Origin: Bacteroidales bacterium
Lineage (GTDB): Bacteria > Bacteroidota > Bacteroidia > Bacteroidales > UBA932
DNA: 64,000 bases
Direction: 5' to 3'
Assembly (NCBI GenBank): GCA_017428945.1
Contig: JAFRPW010000033.1
Span: 1 to 64,000, forward strand
Below the pieces are notes generated by a model. That model was not told the DNA's origin, searched no databases, and saw only the letters and a program-made list of their open reading frames with translations. Positions 63,963 through 64,000 of the stretch are shown piece after piece (position 1 is the first letter of the stretch; every line of letters starts with the position of its first letter). The position numbers were made by a program, and so were the translations under genes.

Positions 63963-64000
63963 CGCATCCTTCCAGCTTTTCCGCGTGAGATTCGGAAATC

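Overview
The window is a piece of a Bacteroidales chromosome (phylum Bacteroidota), probably from an anaerobic gut or rumen species. The evidence is the promoter type (TAnnTTTG -7 boxes before many genes, few classical Shine-Dalgarno sites), Bacteroidota-restricted families (DUF4831, DUF349 repeats, the radical SAM/lipoprotein pair, M64 peptidase), a V/A-type ATPase operon next to a methylmalonyl-CoA-decarboxylase-type Na+ pump, and a plant-polysaccharide enzyme block. Coding sequence looks G+C-rich (estimated by eye, not computed). The transposase/M64 stretch around 20.3-23 kb is visibly richer in A+T. No rRNA, complete tRNA or CRISPR array was seen; the one structural RNA gene is RNase P RNA.

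Layout. 0.3-1.4 kb: rpsF-rpsR-rplI. 1.4-5.1 kb: a possible small RNA, then an acyltransferase-DUF4831-pepD operon. 5.2-11.2 kb: POT peptide transporter, zeta-like kinase, tldD, tldE and a glycosyltransferase in one tight operon, facing an M48 lipoprotein protease. 12-26.5 kb: GH9, GH94 cellobiose phosphorylase, two GH3 enzymes, two esterases, a secreted M64 peptidase and a RAYT-type transposase with its REP-like repeats. 26.6-31.5 kb: trkA and a four-gene Na+-pumping decarboxylase. 31.5-36.3 kb: indolepyruvate oxidoreductase, an aminotransferase and a CoA hydrolase/transferase (amino-acid fermentation). 36.5-43.6 kb: V/A-ATPase operon E-DUF2764-A-B-D-I-K. 43.6-48.7 kb: DUF349 protein, yidC, PAP2 phosphatase, YggS. 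48.8-51.2 kb: trmD, a Cu/Zn-type permease between 50-bp hairpin repeats, and a scar made of trkH and oxyR remnants. 51.4-54.8 kb: TPP-riboswitch-controlled TonB receptor, glutamine cyclotransferase, rnpB. 54.9-58.5 kb: pgi and a radical SAM/lipoprotein/barrel locus, bracketed by inverted 101-nt double hairpins. 58.6-64 kb: rlmN-patatin-recX divergent from recA and a small lipoprotein gene.

How it fits together. The organism appears to break cellulose and xylan-type oligosaccharides with secreted hydrolases, phosphorolyse cellobiose, pass carbon to succinate/propionate, and recover energy as a Na+ gradient at the decarboxylase. The ATPase proteolipid carries a Na+-type ligand pattern and could use that gradient. 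Amino acids are fermented through the Ior/CoA-transferase operon.

The less ordinary content is repeat biology. At least five unrelated palindromic families occur. Two of them sit in frame inside conserved enzyme genes, and one appears to supply gene ends and is paired with a RAYT. The least understood protein system is the radical SAM enzyme with its lipoprotein and barrel-like neighbours.
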